Origin: Chromatiales bacterium
GTDB taxonomy: Bacteria > Pseudomonadota > Gammaproteobacteria > Steroidobacterales > GCA-2729495
Assembly (NCBI GenBank): GCA_020351875.1
Contig: CP070671.1
Location: 70,910-134,909 of the forward strand
Length of the DNA: 64,000 nucleotides
Direction of reading: 5' to 3'
Shown: one piece after another, positions 41,287 to 51,149 of the stretch
How the letters are laid out: every line of letters begins with the position of its first letter
How positions within the stretch are numbered: the stretch's first letter is position 1
Notes under the pieces: model-generated
The model's database searches: none
Told to the model about the DNA's origin: nothing
The model's input: the letters and a program-made list of their open reading frames with translations, nothing else
Position numbers and translations under genes: made by a program

Positions 41287-41850
41287 ATGGCGGAAAAACC
41301 GGACCTGCAAGCCCGGGTGCGCCGGCTCGAAGACCGCAACGAGATCTGCGAGCTGATCGCGCGCTACGGACTGGTGATGGACGATCGCGACATCGACGGC
41401 ATGCCCGGGCTGTTTACGCCTGACGTAACGATCCGGTCCGTGGACGGTGTGATGAATGCCCGGGGGCTGGAGGCGGTGATCGAACAGTTCAAGGGCCGCT
41501 TTGAAGTGCTGGGCCCGAGTCACCATTTCAGCCACGACAAGATCATCCAGTTCGACACGGACGACCTCGCGCACGGCACCGTGCTGTCGCATGCCGAAAT
41601 GCACCGCAAGGGGCAGCCGATGCTCGCGGCGATTCGCTATTCCGACGTGTACCGGCGCCACGAAGGCCGGTGGAAATTTGCCGAGCGTTTGCTCGCGTTT
41701 TTCTACTATGTGCCCACCGCGGAGTACCTGGACGCGCTGGGTCCCGGGCTCGACAAGCGCATGCGCGCGTACGACGAGGCCCGACCGGCGGACTTCCCGG
41801 AGCGCCTGCTGACCTGGCGCAGTTACTATGGGGAACCGACGTCTGACTGA
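41287..41850 (+). CDS. SnoaL-like / NTF2-fold protein
   Basis: A 187-residue SnoaL_4-type protein. It opens with [40 protein letters not shown] follows, then [13 protein letters not shown] with a His pair in the pocket position and [21 protein letters not shown]. This layout is nearly the same as that of the protein at 4890, so they are likely isofunctional paralogues (lyase, isomerase or hydratase). It starts 67 bases after the divergent thiolase region and 20 bases before the quinoprotein gene, with which it may be cotranscribed. Confidence 0.78.
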   Translation: MAEKPDLQARVRRLEDRNEICELIARYGLVMDDRDIDGMPGLFTPDVTIRSVDGVMNARGLEAVIEQFKGRFEVLGPSHHFSHDKIIQFDTDDLAHGTVLSHAEMHRKGQPMLAAIRYSDVYRRHEGRWKFAERLLAFFYYVPTAEYLDALGPGLDKRMRAYDEARPADFPERLLTWRSYYGEPTSD

Positions 41851-41869
41851 CGCGGGGCCAACCGATCGC

Positions 41870-43999
41870 ATGAGACGGATTCTGATGACCCGGACACAAC
41901 AGTGGTTTTGCTTCTTGCTGGCCGCAGCCGGCCTGGCGGGGCCGGCGCTGGCTGACAGCGCATTTACCGAGGCCCAGGCAGCGCGCGGGCAACAGCTTTA
42001 CGACCTGCATTGCGCCGGCTGTCACCAGATGACGCTACGCGGCTCCGCGCACGGTTCAGAGCTGAAGGGCTCGGCGTTCGACTCGAAATGGGGCGAACGG
42101 ACCAGCACGGACCTGCTGCGCTACAACCTGGCCAACATGCCGCCCGGCGCGAGCGACTCGCTCAGGGAGTCGGAACACGTCGACATCGTGGCCTACATTC
42201 TCGCCGCGAACGGGCTCGCCGGTGGCGAAGAGGAACTGCACGCGGATTCGAACATCGTGATCGGCTCCGGTGAAGCGGGCGAGGCTTCGACCGACAAATG
42301 GGTAACCTGGTCAGCGGCCGGCACCATCGAAGGCGAGGCGAAAAGCCGTTCCGGGTTCGTAAATCGCCCGGTGGAAAATTTCACGCCCGTGACCGACCAG
42401 GAACTGCAGCAGCCGCCTGCAGGCGACTGGCTGAGCTGGCGGCGCACACTGGACGGCCAGGGCCACAGCCCACTGGACGAGATCAACCGCGACAACGTGC
42501 GCGACCTGAAACTCGCGTGGGTGCTGGCCATGAAGGAAGGCAGCAATCAGGGCACGCCGCTGGTACGCGACGGGGTCATGTACCTGACCCACCCGGGCAA
42601 CGTGATCCAGGCCGTGGCGGCCGGCAACGGCGAGCTGATCTGGGAGTACGCGTACGACTTTCCGCCGGAGTCCAAAACGCTGGGTGGGCCCACGCGGAAC
42701 ATCGCACTGTACGGCGACAAGTTGTTCATGGCCACCTACGACGCCGCGCTGGTGGCAATCGACGCGCGCACCGGCGAACAACTGTGGCGCACGATGAAGG
42801 CCGACTACCGCGAAGGCTATACCCACACCAGCGGCCCGATTGTCGGCAACGGGGTCGTGCTGAGCGGCATCAACGGGTGTGAGCGCTTCAAGAAAGACGG
42901 CTGCTTCGTTACCGGTCACGACCCGGACAGCGGCCGCGAATTGTGGCGCACGTCGACCATTGCACTACCGGGCGATCCGAACGATGCCTCGTGGGCCGGC
43001 AAGGCGCCCGAACTCCGGGCCGGCGGCGACACCTGGATTCCGGGCAGCTACGACCCGGAACTCGAACTCTTTTATATCGGCACGTCGCAGGCCAAGCCGT
43101 GGGTCGCGGCGAGCCGCGGCATGTCACCGCTGGACGCGGCCCTTTATACGAACTCCACGCTCGCGCTGGATCCCCGCACGGGCGAAATCGACTGGTACTT
43201 CCAGCACATCCCCGGCGAAACCATTGATATGGAGGTGGGTTTCGAACGCGTACTGATCGATGTAAAGGGCAAGAAGCTGCTGTACACCGTGGGCAAGGAC
43301 GGCATCCTGTGGAAGCTCGACCGGCGCAACGGCAAGTTCGTCGATTTCACCGAAACGATCGACCAGAACATTTACGCCAGGCTGGACAAGAAATCCGGTC
43401 AGGTGACCTACCGGCAGGACATCATCGATGCGGGCATCGGCGACCCGGTTTCCGCCTGCCCCGGCATTTACGGCGGGCACAACTGGCAGGCCACCGCGTA
43501 CAGCCCGGAAGCCGGGGCGCTGCTGATTCCTCTGCACCAGCTGTGCGCGGAGATGGTCGGGCGCGAAGTCGCGCTGGAACTCGGTTCCGGGGGCTACGGC
43601 GGGGATTCGCGGTCGTTCGAAATGCCCGGTGCCAACGGCCAGCTCGGCAAACTCGTCGCGATGGACGTGAAGACCATGCAACCGAAGTGGAGCCACGAGC
43701 AACGGGCCATGTTCATGACGTCGGTGCTGACGACGGCCGGGGGTCTCGCCTTCGTTGGTGACCTGGACCGCTACTTCAAGGCCTTCGACGTGGAGACGGG
43801 TGAGCTACTGTGGCAAGCCCGCCTGGGCGCACCGACGCAGGGCTTCCCGATCACCTACAGCGTGAACGGCAAACAGTATGTCGCGGTGCCCACCGGCATC
43901 GGCGTGTTCCGGGCGCTGACGGCGGTGATCAGCCCGGACATCTACCAGCCCACCAACGGGCACGCGCTTTACGTGTTCGAACTGCCTGAAGCGGACTAG
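41870..43999 (+). CDS. Quinoprotein (PQQ-type) dehydrogenase with N-terminal cytochrome c domain
   Basis: About 709 residues. A signal peptide ([20 protein letters not shown] segment, cleavage after ALA) is followed by a haem-binding Cys48-Ala-Gly-Cys51-His52 and a ~90-residue cytochrome c domain, then an eight-bladed propeller with tryptophan-docking motifs: [22 protein letters not shown] and [11 protein letters not shown]. The family oxidises alcohols in the periplasm and passes electrons to the haem. No adjacent Cys-Cys pair was seen, unlike typical alcohol dehydrogenases. The start could also be ATG 41885. Usually the haem domain is C-terminal (type II ADH); here it is N-terminal. Confidence 0.85.
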   Translation: MRRILMTRTQQWFCFLLAAAGLAGPALADSAFTEAQAARGQQLYDLHCAGCHQMTLRGSAHGSELKGSAFDSKWGERTSTDLLRYNLANMPPGASDSLRESEHVDIVAYILAANGLAGGEEELHADSNIVIGSGEAGEASTDKWVTWSAAGTIEGEAKSRSGFVNRPVENFTPVTDQELQQPPAGDWLSWRRTLDGQGHSPLDEINRDNVRDLKLAWVLAMKEGSNQGTPLVRDGVMYLTHPGNVIQAVAAGNGELIWEYAYDFPPESKTLGGPTRNIALYGDKLFMATYDAALVAIDARTGEQLWRTMKADYREGYTHTSGPIVGNGVVLSGINGCERFKKDGCFVTGHDPDSGRELWRTSTIALPGDPNDASWAGKAPELRAGGDTWIPGSYDPELELFYIGTSQAKPWVAASRGMSPLDAALYTNSTLALDPRTGEIDWYFQHIPGETIDMEVGFERVLIDVKGKKLLYTVGKDGILWKLDRRNGKFVDFTETIDQNIYARLDKKSGQVTYRQDIIDAGIGDPVSACPGIYGGHNWQATAYSPEAGALLIPLHQLCAEMVGREVALELGSGGYGGDSRSFEMPGANGQLGKLVAMDVKTMQPKWSHEQRAMFMTSVLTTAGGLAFVGDLDRYFKAFDVETGELLWQARLGAPTQGFPITYSVNGKQYVAVPTGIGVFRALTAVISPDIYQPTNGHALYVFELPEAD

Positions 44000-44039
44000 A
44001 CGGTTGCGGCAGAGGCCGGTCGCTCAAGATCGCGTCGCG

Positions 44040-44330
44040 CTAAGCGTCTATCGGATTGAAAAACCGCATCACGGGGTCACCGTCGAGCATGGTCATGATC
44101 TTTGCAAACACGCCCGTGTCCTGGCGCCAGGTCAGGTAGCGCTGGTAGCTCTCCGGCGAGTCCCAGTGCTGCACCAGCACGATGGTCCTGCCGTCCTCAC
44201 CGAGGTACGCGTTGATCCCCTCGCAACCTTCGAAGCCCCGCGTGTCGGGGAAGAGTTCTTTCAGGTAAGCCGACAGTTCGGCAACGGCGTCCGGTTTAAC
44301 CGGCAGGTCCAGGATAACCAGGGTTCCCAT
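44040..44330 (-). CDS. ABM-like ferredoxin-fold protein
   Basis: A 96-residue protein: GTLVILDLPVKPDAVAELSA, YLKELFPDTRGFEGCEGINA, IVLVQHWDSPESYQRYLTWR, GDPVMRFFNPIDA. The pattern is the ABM fold and is most like the quinol-type monooxygenases (YgiN-like). The ATG at 44330 has GGAGAG about 6 bases upstream. It stands alone on the minus strand, convergent with the quinoprotein gene (40-base gap). Third ABM-like gene of the island. Confidence 0.82.
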   Translation of the reverse strand: MGTLVILDLPVKPDAVAELSAYLKELFPDTRGFEGCEGINAYLGEDGRTIVLVQHWDSPESYQRYLTWRQDTGVFAKIMTMLDGDPVMRFFNPIDA

Positions 44331-44483
44331 GTTGCTCTCCTTACCGGGTGCCGAGTCACGCCGGGGCGCTCTTGATAACAAAGATTGTGGCAGGAATCGG
44401 TCGCGGCTGCAGACCTGCCCCCTTGACCGGCGGTCCTGTTAGAGTTACCAGGTGACCGCGGATCCCGCTGAGACGGGCCATCG

Positions 44484-46595
44484 ATGAGGTCAGTGACTCA
44501 ACCGAGACTGCTGCATTTTGTTGCCCTGCTGCTGCTCGCGATGACTGCCGGCAGCTGCGCCAGCCAGCGCGCGACGGTTGAAGAAGTATCGCCCGAAGGG
44601 TACCCGACCCTGCAGGGTCGCTTTGCCGAAGAAGGCGTGCTGGAACCGCTCGTCGCGCTGGAAGCCTTCGGCGCCGAAGGCGCTTTCTTCATCAGCTACC
44701 AGAGTGCCGACGGCGTGATTTACGGCGGGGGCAATTGGGCCAACCGGATCGACCTGGCGACCGAGGCCGCCGATGACGACGGCACCTACTCCGGTCCGTA
44801 CATCCTGCCACTCGAATACCGGCAACGTGAGCCATGGACCGATGTGCCGGAAAAAGAAATCATCCCGGCCCTGCTCAGCCTCGACCAGTGGAACCGGTTT
44901 CACGAGCAGCTGTTCGCGTCGGTGGTACCCCGGACGGGACAGGCCGGCATCGTCATGCATTTCGACAACGACGACTATTTTCTCTTCTACAACGACGCGG
45001 GCCAGTTCGAGTGTCGCCTGTTCCTGCACAAGCCGGCCAATTATTCGGTCAGCGAAAACATCAATTTCCGGGACTTTCTGCGGCTGGCGCTACCGCAGCT
45101 CGAACTGTTCCTGCAGCAGGAGGGCATCGGCAATCGTCGCGTGGTGTTCAGCACCGGTGACGTGGGTGCGTACTCCCTGCCATTCCTGTACGTGAATCTC
45201 GACCTGCCGGTGGCGGCATTCATGCGCTATGCGCCTTTGCCGCGGAACGGGTCCGCAGCGCCTGCAGGCACGCAGACCGCGCAATCCGTTGGCCATGTCG
45301 CCCAGAGCCACCTGGGCGGCCTCGCGCTGCGGCCCGTGTCATCGGTGTTCAGACTGCTGTTCGCGGCCAGAGACGCGGCCGTCGAAACCGTGCGCCCCAC
45401 CTGGCTCGCGACCCTGGAGTCCGAACCAATCCCCGAGGTCACAGACGGCCCGGGCATGGACCTGGAGGTGTGGGAACGCCGCCTGGATCGCATCACCGGG
45501 CGCCCGGCAACGAAGGGCACGATCGAGTACCTGATCGACGGGGAGGATTACTTCACGCGCCTGATCGACGCGCTGACATCGGCGCAGGAGTCGATCCTGG
45601 TTCGCACCTACATCTTCGACAACGACGATGTCGCGGAAAAGATCGGCCGGCTGCTGCGGCGGCGCTCGGCCGAAGGCTTGGACATCAAGGTCCTGCTCGA
45701 CGGTTTCGGCACGATACTCGCCACCGGCACGCAGCACGAAACCCTGCCGGAGGATTACGTGCCGCCGGAATCCGTCCGACGATTTCTCGAAGAGGACTCC
45801 GACATCGACGTGCGCCAGGTCAAGAACCCGTGGCTCACGGGCGACCACGTCAAGACCACGATAATCGACGACCAGCTCGCGTTTACCGGCGGCATGAATA
45901 TCGGGCGTGAGTACCGTTACGTGTGGCACGACATGATGGTGGAAACGCGTGGGCCGGTCGTCGATATCCTGCGGCGGGAGTTCTTCGACGCGTGGGCCTA
46001 CGCCGGGCCGGCCGGTGACATCGGGTATTTCTTTCACAAGATGAAGGCGCAGCGGGAGGTCGCAGAAGATGTTGGTCACCCGATGCGGGTCCTGTTCACA
46101 CGCACGGGTGACCCGGAGATCTTCCGGACCCAGCGAGAAGCAATAAGGTCGGCGCAGCGCTACATCTACATCCAGAACGCCTATTTCAGCGACGACGCCA
46201 TGCTTTATGAGCTCGCGCGCGCCAGGCGCCGGGGCGTTGACGTGCGCGTGATCCTTCCCCTGGTCAGCAACCATGGCGCAATGAACCAGAGCAACGTGCT
46301 CGCGGCCAACGCGATGCTGGAACACGGCATACGGGTGTTCCTGTATCCCGGCATGTCCCACATCAAGGCCGCGGTGTTCGACGGCTGGGCGTGCCTCGGC
46401 TCGGCCAACTGGGACAAGCTGAGCTTTCGCACGAACCGGGAACTCAACCTGGCGACTTCCCATCCCGAAGCGGTCGATGAACTGCTCGAACGCATCTTTG
46501 CCGAAGACTTTGCGCAGTCAGTGGAACTGACCGAGCCGTTCCCGGCACGCTGGTCAGATCACCTGATGGAGCTGGTCGCGGACTACGCTCTCTAG
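44484..46595 (+). CDS. Phospholipase-D-family lipoprotein (cardiolipin-synthase-like)
   Basis: A 703-residue protein. A hydrophobic start (HFVALLLLAMTAGSC) ends in a candidate lipobox with Cys25. Residues ~30-330 form a region I do not recognise. Two complete HKD motifs follow: HVKTTIIDD near residue 455 and HIKAAVFDG near residue 625, each followed by G-x-x-N/S (GGMNIG, GSANWD). This is the pattern of cardiolipin synthases and other PLD phosphodiesterases/transphosphatidylases. Head-to-head exchange of phospholipids or hydrolysis in the periplasm is likely. The N-terminal domain could bind substrate or partner. Confidence 0.84.
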   Translation: MRSVTQPRLLHFVALLLLAMTAGSCASQRATVEEVSPEGYPTLQGRFAEEGVLEPLVALEAFGAEGAFFISYQSADGVIYGGGNWANRIDLATEAADDDGTYSGPYILPLEYRQREPWTDVPEKEIIPALLSLDQWNRFHEQLFASVVPRTGQAGIVMHFDNDDYFLFYNDAGQFECRLFLHKPANYSVSENINFRDFLRLALPQLELFLQQEGIGNRRVVFSTGDVGAYSLPFLYVNLDLPVAAFMRYAPLPRNGSAAPAGTQTAQSVGHVAQSHLGGLALRPVSSVFRLLFAARDAAVETVRPTWLATLESEPIPEVTDGPGMDLEVWERRLDRITGRPATKGTIEYLIDGEDYFTRLIDALTSAQESILVRTYIFDNDDVAEKIGRLLRRRSAEGLDIKVLLDGFGTILATGTQHETLPEDYVPPESVRRFLEEDSDIDVRQVKNPWLTGDHVKTTIIDDQLAFTGGMNIGREYRYVWHDMMVETRGPVVDILRREFFDAWAYAGPAGDIGYFFHKMKAQREVAEDVGHPMRVLFTRTGDPEIFRTQREAIRSAQRYIYIQNAYFSDDAMLYELARARRRGVDVRVILPLVSNHGAMNQSNVLAANAMLEHGIRVFLYPGMSHIKAAVFDGWACLGSANWDKLSFRTNRELNLATSHPEAVDELLERIFAEDFAQSVELTEPFPARWSDHLMELVADYAL

Positions 46596-46749
46596 AGCCC
46601 CGGATTATGTTGAAGGCCACGCGTGAGACCTGGTTTGCAGTGTCTCACCTCGCAAACGAGTACTTTGGGGCACGCGCCGGTCTGTTGATGCTTCGCCATC
46701 TGCGAGGGGGCCACGCGAAACGGCTGGTTGACAGCCAAGGTTGCTTTCC

Positions 46750-47799
46750 ATGCATTGGTCGCGAGGTGCCAGACGGCGGATCAGGGGGCCATTAGCCGCG
46801 TTGCTGATGGTGGTAGGCTCCGGCTGCTCGCTGCTCACGCCGCCGCCCGAACCGGTCGAAGCGCCACCGCCGGAAATCGTGGCCGATGAACCGGCGATCG
46901 AGATGCAGCCACCGGCCCCGGCACCGCCGCCGCCCGCACCCGCGCCGGCACCCGAGGTGCCGCTGCGGAAGACGGCCATCGTAGTCAGCGACAGCCGACC
47001 CGCGTACCGCGAAGTGGCCGCAGAACTCGAAGGCCTGCTCGACAACTACACGACCTACGACCTCGCCGACGGCACCTCCACGCCTGCAGGTTTGTTCGCC
47101 ACGATCGGCGACAGCGATGTCCAGGCGGTAGTCGCAATCGGCCTGGGCGCAGCGCGGCAGGCCCGGCAGTTCTCGCCGGTGCCGGTCGTCTTCTGCCAGG
47201 TCTTCAACGTCCGGGGGCACGAGCTTCTCACCGACGACGTGAGAGGTGTCGCCGCCACGCCGCCGCTGGCCCTGCAGTTGCAGGCCTGGAAGCGCCTGGA
47301 CCCGTCTCTCGAAGATGTCGGCCTCATCGTGGGCGAAGGTCACGACGAGCTGCTTGCCGAGGCCCGTGACGCAACGCGCGAGGCGCAGATCAATCTGCAC
47401 GTGCAAGTGGCTCGCTCGGACCGCGAGACGATGTACCTGTTCGATCGCATGATTGCTGACATAGACGGCTTCTGGCTGTTTCCGGACAACCGGGTCCTGA
47501 GCCGCCCCGTCCTGCAACACATGTTCACCAAGGCCGCACAGCGCCGGGTGCAGATGGCGGTCTTCAACGAATCACTGCTCGACATGGGTGCCGTCATCAG
47601 CTCGACCACGGTGGCCGCCGACGTCGCCGCCACGACGGAAGACATCCTGGAGCGACTGGCGAAAGGTGACGGCAAGACCATACCCGCGATGACGCCGCTG
47701 TCGGATATCGCGATCCGGATCAATGACGAACTCGCTGCGCGTTACCGGTCTGAAGCCCGGGCAGTCACCGACAACAGCCAGGTAGCCAATTCGCCATGA
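46750..47799 (+). CDS. ABC-type substrate-binding lipoprotein (ABC_sub_bind family)
   Basis: About 349 residues. A lipoprotein signal (PLAALLMVVGSGC, Cys26) is followed by a Pro-rich linker of about 45 residues, then a two-lobe periplasmic binding fold: KTAIVVSDSRPAYREVAAEL, VQAVVAIGLGAARQARQF, PVPVVFCQVFNV, GLIVGEGHDELLAEARDA and FWLFPDNRVLSRPVLQHM. No permease or ATPase gene is next to it. Instead its stop overlaps the start of the GGDEF/EAL gene (47796-47799), so it probably senses a ligand for that protein. The ATG at 46750 is used; 154 bases before it show no other gene. Confidence 0.8.
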   Translation: MHWSRGARRRIRGPLAALLMVVGSGCSLLTPPPEPVEAPPPEIVADEPAIEMQPPAPAPPPPAPAPAPEVPLRKTAIVVSDSRPAYREVAAELEGLLDNYTTYDLADGTSTPAGLFATIGDSDVQAVVAIGLGAARQARQFSPVPVVFCQVFNVRGHELLTDDVRGVAATPPLALQLQAWKRLDPSLEDVGLIVGEGHDELLAEARDATREAQINLHVQVARSDRETMYLFDRMIADIDGFWLFPDNRVLSRPVLQHMFTKAAQRRVQMAVFNESLLDMGAVISSTTVAADVAATTEDILERLAKGDGKTIPAMTPLSDIAIRINDELAARYRSEARAVTDNSQVANSP

Positions 47800-50003
47800 C
47801 AGAGTGGGTAACAAGGCTGGCAAAGCGCATCACCCCGACAGCCCGGTTGGAGCGCGCGGCGACGACCCGGCAGAAGCGCCTGCTGGTTCACGAGCTCCTG
47901 AGCCTGCAGATTTTCATCACCTTCAGTATCGGCGCGCTTGCGATTGCGGGCCTGTACTGGGGCGGGCAGTGGGTACTGCAGGACAGCTACGCACGCTGGG
48001 CAAAGCAGTGGACCGAAGAACTGAACGAGCTGGGTGCACCCCTCTATCTCCCAAGGGACGGCGAGGTATTGCTGCGCCTGGAAAGCTTCATCGCGAAGTA
48101 CCCGGAAATCAGTCGCGTCGCCTACTACGGTGCAGGCGGCGCGCAGCTGATGTCGATCTCGAACCCTGATAACGCGGCATCGGAAGCGGCTGCGCTCGAT
48201 GACGAGTCGCTGCAGAACCTGACCGCACTGATGGACAGCGACGCGCCGTACGTGATCGAGCGCGACATTTTGCGCGGCACGGCCTTCACGATGTCCGCAC
48301 CCATCTGGACCGAGGCGCTACTGGACGATGGCCTTTTCGACCTCGACGCCACCACGATCAGCGACAGCGCCAAGTCCCTGACGGGCTTCGTGGTCCTGGA
48401 GCTGGATTACGGCCTGTTTCAGGAGAACCTGGTCAGGCGGCTGAAAACCGCCATCATGGTGCTGGTGGCCCTGCTGCTTGCCACGGTGATCGTTGGCCGG
48501 CGATACCTGCTGCGGGCGCTGTCGTCCATTGCGGATCTCCAGGAACCCTTATCGGAGATCGCCAAGGGCAACCTCGACGTGGAGTTCAAGCCCGCCGAGC
48601 ACCACGAAATTTCCGAAATCGTCGAAGCGCTGAAAACCACGGCAAGCGCCCTCGGGGAACGCGATGCCAAGCTGCTGGAGCACGCCAATCACGACGCGCT
48701 GACCGGGCTGTTCAACCGGCGGCGGTTCATCGAGGAACTGAGGGAAGAAGTGCGCGCCGTGGCCGCGAACGACTACAGGAGTGCGCTGCTGCTGATCGAT
48801 CTCGACCAGTTCAAATACGTGAACGACACCTGCGGACATCCTGCGGGCGACCGGATGCTGCAGGCCGTGGCAGAGCAGTTAAAGACCTCGGTGGGCGACG
48901 ACGCGGTAACCGCCCGCTTCGGTGGCGACGAATTCGTGGTGCTGGCCTCCGGGATATCCGAGCGGGAAACCCGGGTGCTGGCGGCGACCATCGTCGAAGA
49001 CATGCGCCGCCTCGTGCACCACGAAGACGACAAGGTCTTTCACATCCACTGCAGCGTGGGCGTGACGATGATTCGGTCGGCCAAGTTCACGCCCGACGAA
49101 CTGATCTCGCAGGCGGACATTGCCTGCCGTGAAGCCAAGGCCAGTGGCCGCAACAAGTTCAAGGCTTACAACATCGGCGAGCGCGAGAGCGAGCAGATGG
49201 CGGCGGACGTGAGCTGGGTGCAGCTGCTGCGGGGCGCGCTGGATACGGACTCCTTCCTGCTGCGCTACCAGCCCATCGTCAAGGTCAAGACCGGCGCAAC
49301 CGGCCATCATGAAGTGCTGCTGCGCCTGGGCATGCCCGACGGCAAGACGATCGGCCCGGATGCCTTTCTGCCGGCGGCCGTCCGTTTCGGCCTGATGAGC
49401 GAGATTGATACCTGGGTTGTGCGACATGCGATTCGTGCGCTCGCCAAGTACCAGATCGACGACCCGGGCCTGCGCTTTACGATCAACCTGTCGGCCAACG
49501 CGTTTGAAACCGGCCACCTGGCGCCCCTGGTCCGCGACGAACTGAAAGCACACGGCGTGGCCGCCGAACACGTGATATTCGAGATCACCGAGAGCCTCGC
49601 GGCCCGGCACCTGCGCCATGTCGAGAGTGAGATCACCACACTACGAAAGATGGGCTGCCGCTTTGCGCTGGACGACTTCGGCACCGGCTACAGCGCGTTC
49701 AGCTACCTGCGGGAGCTGACGGTCGACTACATCAAGATCGATGGCTCGTTCATCAGGGGGCTGGTGAACAACACGCTGGACCAGAAGGTGGTGCGCATGA
49801 TCGGCGAAATCGGCCGTGAGGCGGACATTAAAACCATCGCGGAGTACGTGCAAAACGCCGCCGTGTTCGGAATGCTCGCCAGGCTCGGCATCGACTACGC
49901 GCAGGGCAACTACATTGGCAAACCCACGGCCAGGCCGGTGATGCGTACGATGCCGATTCCGATCGATTCCCGCCGTAACCAGAATCGAAAACGCGAAGCC
50001 TGA
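47796..50003 (+). CDS. Membrane GGDEF/EAL cyclic-di-GMP protein with periplasmic sensor
   Basis: A 735-residue protein. TM1 (LLSLQIFITFSIGALAIAGL) near residue 40, a periplasmic region of ~150 residues, TM2 (TAIMVLVALLLATVIVG), a HAMP linker (RALSSIADLQEPLSEIAKGN), then a GGDEF domain with the intact motif RFGGDEF and an EAL domain. The first EAL motif reads EVLLRL; DDFGTGYSAF, IKIDGSF and a QGNYIGKP end are present, so phosphodiesterase activity is possible. No RxxD inhibitory site stands in the usual place before GGDEF. The coupled lipoprotein probably supplies the periplasmic signal. Confidence 0.87.
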   Translation: MTEWVTRLAKRITPTARLERAATTRQKRLLVHELLSLQIFITFSIGALAIAGLYWGGQWVLQDSYARWAKQWTEELNELGAPLYLPRDGEVLLRLESFIAKYPEISRVAYYGAGGAQLMSISNPDNAASEAAALDDESLQNLTALMDSDAPYVIERDILRGTAFTMSAPIWTEALLDDGLFDLDATTISDSAKSLTGFVVLELDYGLFQENLVRRLKTAIMVLVALLLATVIVGRRYLLRALSSIADLQEPLSEIAKGNLDVEFKPAEHHEISEIVEALKTTASALGERDAKLLEHANHDALTGLFNRRRFIEELREEVRAVAANDYRSALLLIDLDQFKYVNDTCGHPAGDRMLQAVAEQLKTSVGDDAVTARFGGDEFVVLASGISERETRVLAATIVEDMRRLVHHEDDKVFHIHCSVGVTMIRSAKFTPDELISQADIACREAKASGRNKFKAYNIGERESEQMAADVSWVQLLRGALDTDSFLLRYQPIVKVKTGATGHHEVLLRLGMPDGKTIGPDAFLPAAVRFGLMSEIDTWVVRHAIRALAKYQIDDPGLRFTINLSANAFETGHLAPLVRDELKAHGVAAEHVIFEITESLAARHLRHVESEITTLRKMGCRFALDDFGTGYSAFSYLRELTVDYIKIDGSFIRGLVNNTLDQKVVRMIGEIGREADIKTIAEYVQNAAVFGMLARLGIDYAQGNYIGKPTARPVMRTMPIPIDSRRNQNRKREA

Positions 50004-50010
50004 TCGGCTA

Positions 50011-50027
50011 AGTCTCTGCCGGAGACT
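50011..50027 (+). terminator. Weak hairpin after the GGDEF/EAL gene
   Basis: AGTCTC pairs with GAGACT around a 5-base loop, 8 bases after the stop codon. There is no T run, so termination is uncertain. Confidence 0.3.
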
Positions 50028-50069
50028 CAACCAGCGGCTGCAATCCCCGATAGTGCTATTGTGCCCGGC

Positions 50070-50942
50070 ATGAAAAGGCTGGCACTGCTGTGGCTGCTGG
50101 CCTGCACGGCGCAGGCGCAGTCTCCCTACGAGAACCTGACACCGGAACAGATCATGGCGCGCAGCATGACGGAGCTGTCGCCGGGCCTGTACAGTTTCGG
50201 CAGCTTTGGCGAACGCAGCCTGGTGGTGATTACTCCGGACGGCGTGATCGCGACAGATCCCACGAACGCCGAGCACGCCGCCGCGATGCGTGCCGCGATT
50301 GCGGAGCTGACCGATCAACCAGTGCGCTACCTGGTCTATTCCCACCAGCACTGGGACCACGTGCCGGGCGGACAGATATTCAAAGATGAGGGCGCCACGG
50401 TGATCAGCCACGCGAACTGCGTGCCGCATTTCCAGGCGCGGCCAAATAGCGAGCTGGTGATGCCCGATGATACGGTGCAGGGCGGCGAACGCATCGAACT
50501 CGGCGGGCGGCAATTGACGCTGATGTATTTCGGCCGCAACCACGGCGACTGCCTGCTGGTGATGCAGCTCGACAACAGCGACGTGCTGTTCGTGAATGAC
50601 CTGGTCACGCCATACAGCGTGGGCCTGGGTTTCTTTCCGGACTACTACCCCGGCGAGTACCTGCGCACGCTGAAGGAAATCGAAGCGCTGCCCGGCTGGT
50701 CGCGTATAACAGGTAACCACGGGATACCAGTGGCGCCCAGGGACGCGCTGAGTCAACGGCGAAGATACGTGGAGGCCCTGATGCAGGCGGTAGAGGCAGC
50801 CATGGATAGCGGAGAGTACCAGGGCGAAGCGCTGTACGACGCGATCGAGCTGCCGGAAGAGTTCCGCAACATGCGCGGCTACGACCGCCACATTCGCCGG
50901 GCCGCTGAAAGAATGGCCTATTACTACGGGATGGGTTGGTGA
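50070..50942 (+). CDS. Exported metallo-beta-lactamase-fold hydrolase
   Basis: About 290 residues. Signal peptide MKRLALLWLLACTAQAQ. The zinc motif is SHQHWDHVPGG near residue 95 (HxHxDH), with a later metal His in GRNHGD and another in TGNHGIP. The family (SoxH/quinoprotein-relay-like and beta-lactamase-related hydrolases) includes periplasmic enzymes found next to PQQ dehydrogenases. The ATG at 50070 is preferred to the GTG at 50061 because it opens the signal peptide. It stands 66 bases after the GGDEF/EAL gene. Confidence 0.83.
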   Translation: MKRLALLWLLACTAQAQSPYENLTPEQIMARSMTELSPGLYSFGSFGERSLVVITPDGVIATDPTNAEHAAAMRAAIAELTDQPVRYLVYSHQHWDHVPGGQIFKDEGATVISHANCVPHFQARPNSELVMPDDTVQGGERIELGGRQLTLMYFGRNHGDCLLVMQLDNSDVLFVNDLVTPYSVGLGFFPDYYPGEYLRTLKEIEALPGWSRITGNHGIPVAPRDALSQRRRYVEALMQAVEAAMDSGEYQGEALYDAIELPEEFRNMRGYDRHIRRAAERMAYYYGMGW

Positions 50943-51140
50943 AGATCAGCTTTCCGGGCAGCGGCCACCACGTGGCGCAGATACCGGTAACCAGCGGCGG
51001 TGAAACCTGTCGTTTGGATCAGGTAACTGATTGAAAAACCTTCAAAAAGCGAGGCACTCGGCCCACCAATAGCCAATCTGTTAACGCCCCGGCGATCCAC
51101 GCGTAAGTAACAACCCGTATAACGCGCCCGATTGGTCGGT
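50943..51140. other. Intergenic stretch with no recognised feature
   Basis: Between the MBL gene and the hydrogenase leader. I see no ORF, no clear sigma-54 (GG-N10-GC) site and no HupR/HoxA-type site. The inverted segments CCAAT (51069) and ATTGG (51133) are present but far apart. The promoter of the hydrogenase operon must lie here or just downstream. Confidence 0.5.
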
Positions 51141-51149
51141 AGCAGACTG

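Noticed and set aside
46607..46795. Short rightward ORF between the PLD and binding-protein genes
   Set aside because: 62 codons with no ribosome site and no recognisable fold; it overlaps the lipoprotein start in another frame.
51060..51140. Sigma-54 promoter for the hydrogenase operon
   Set aside because: GGCACT at 51053 has no GC/TTGC at the correct distance; no second GG-N10-GC was found in the leader.
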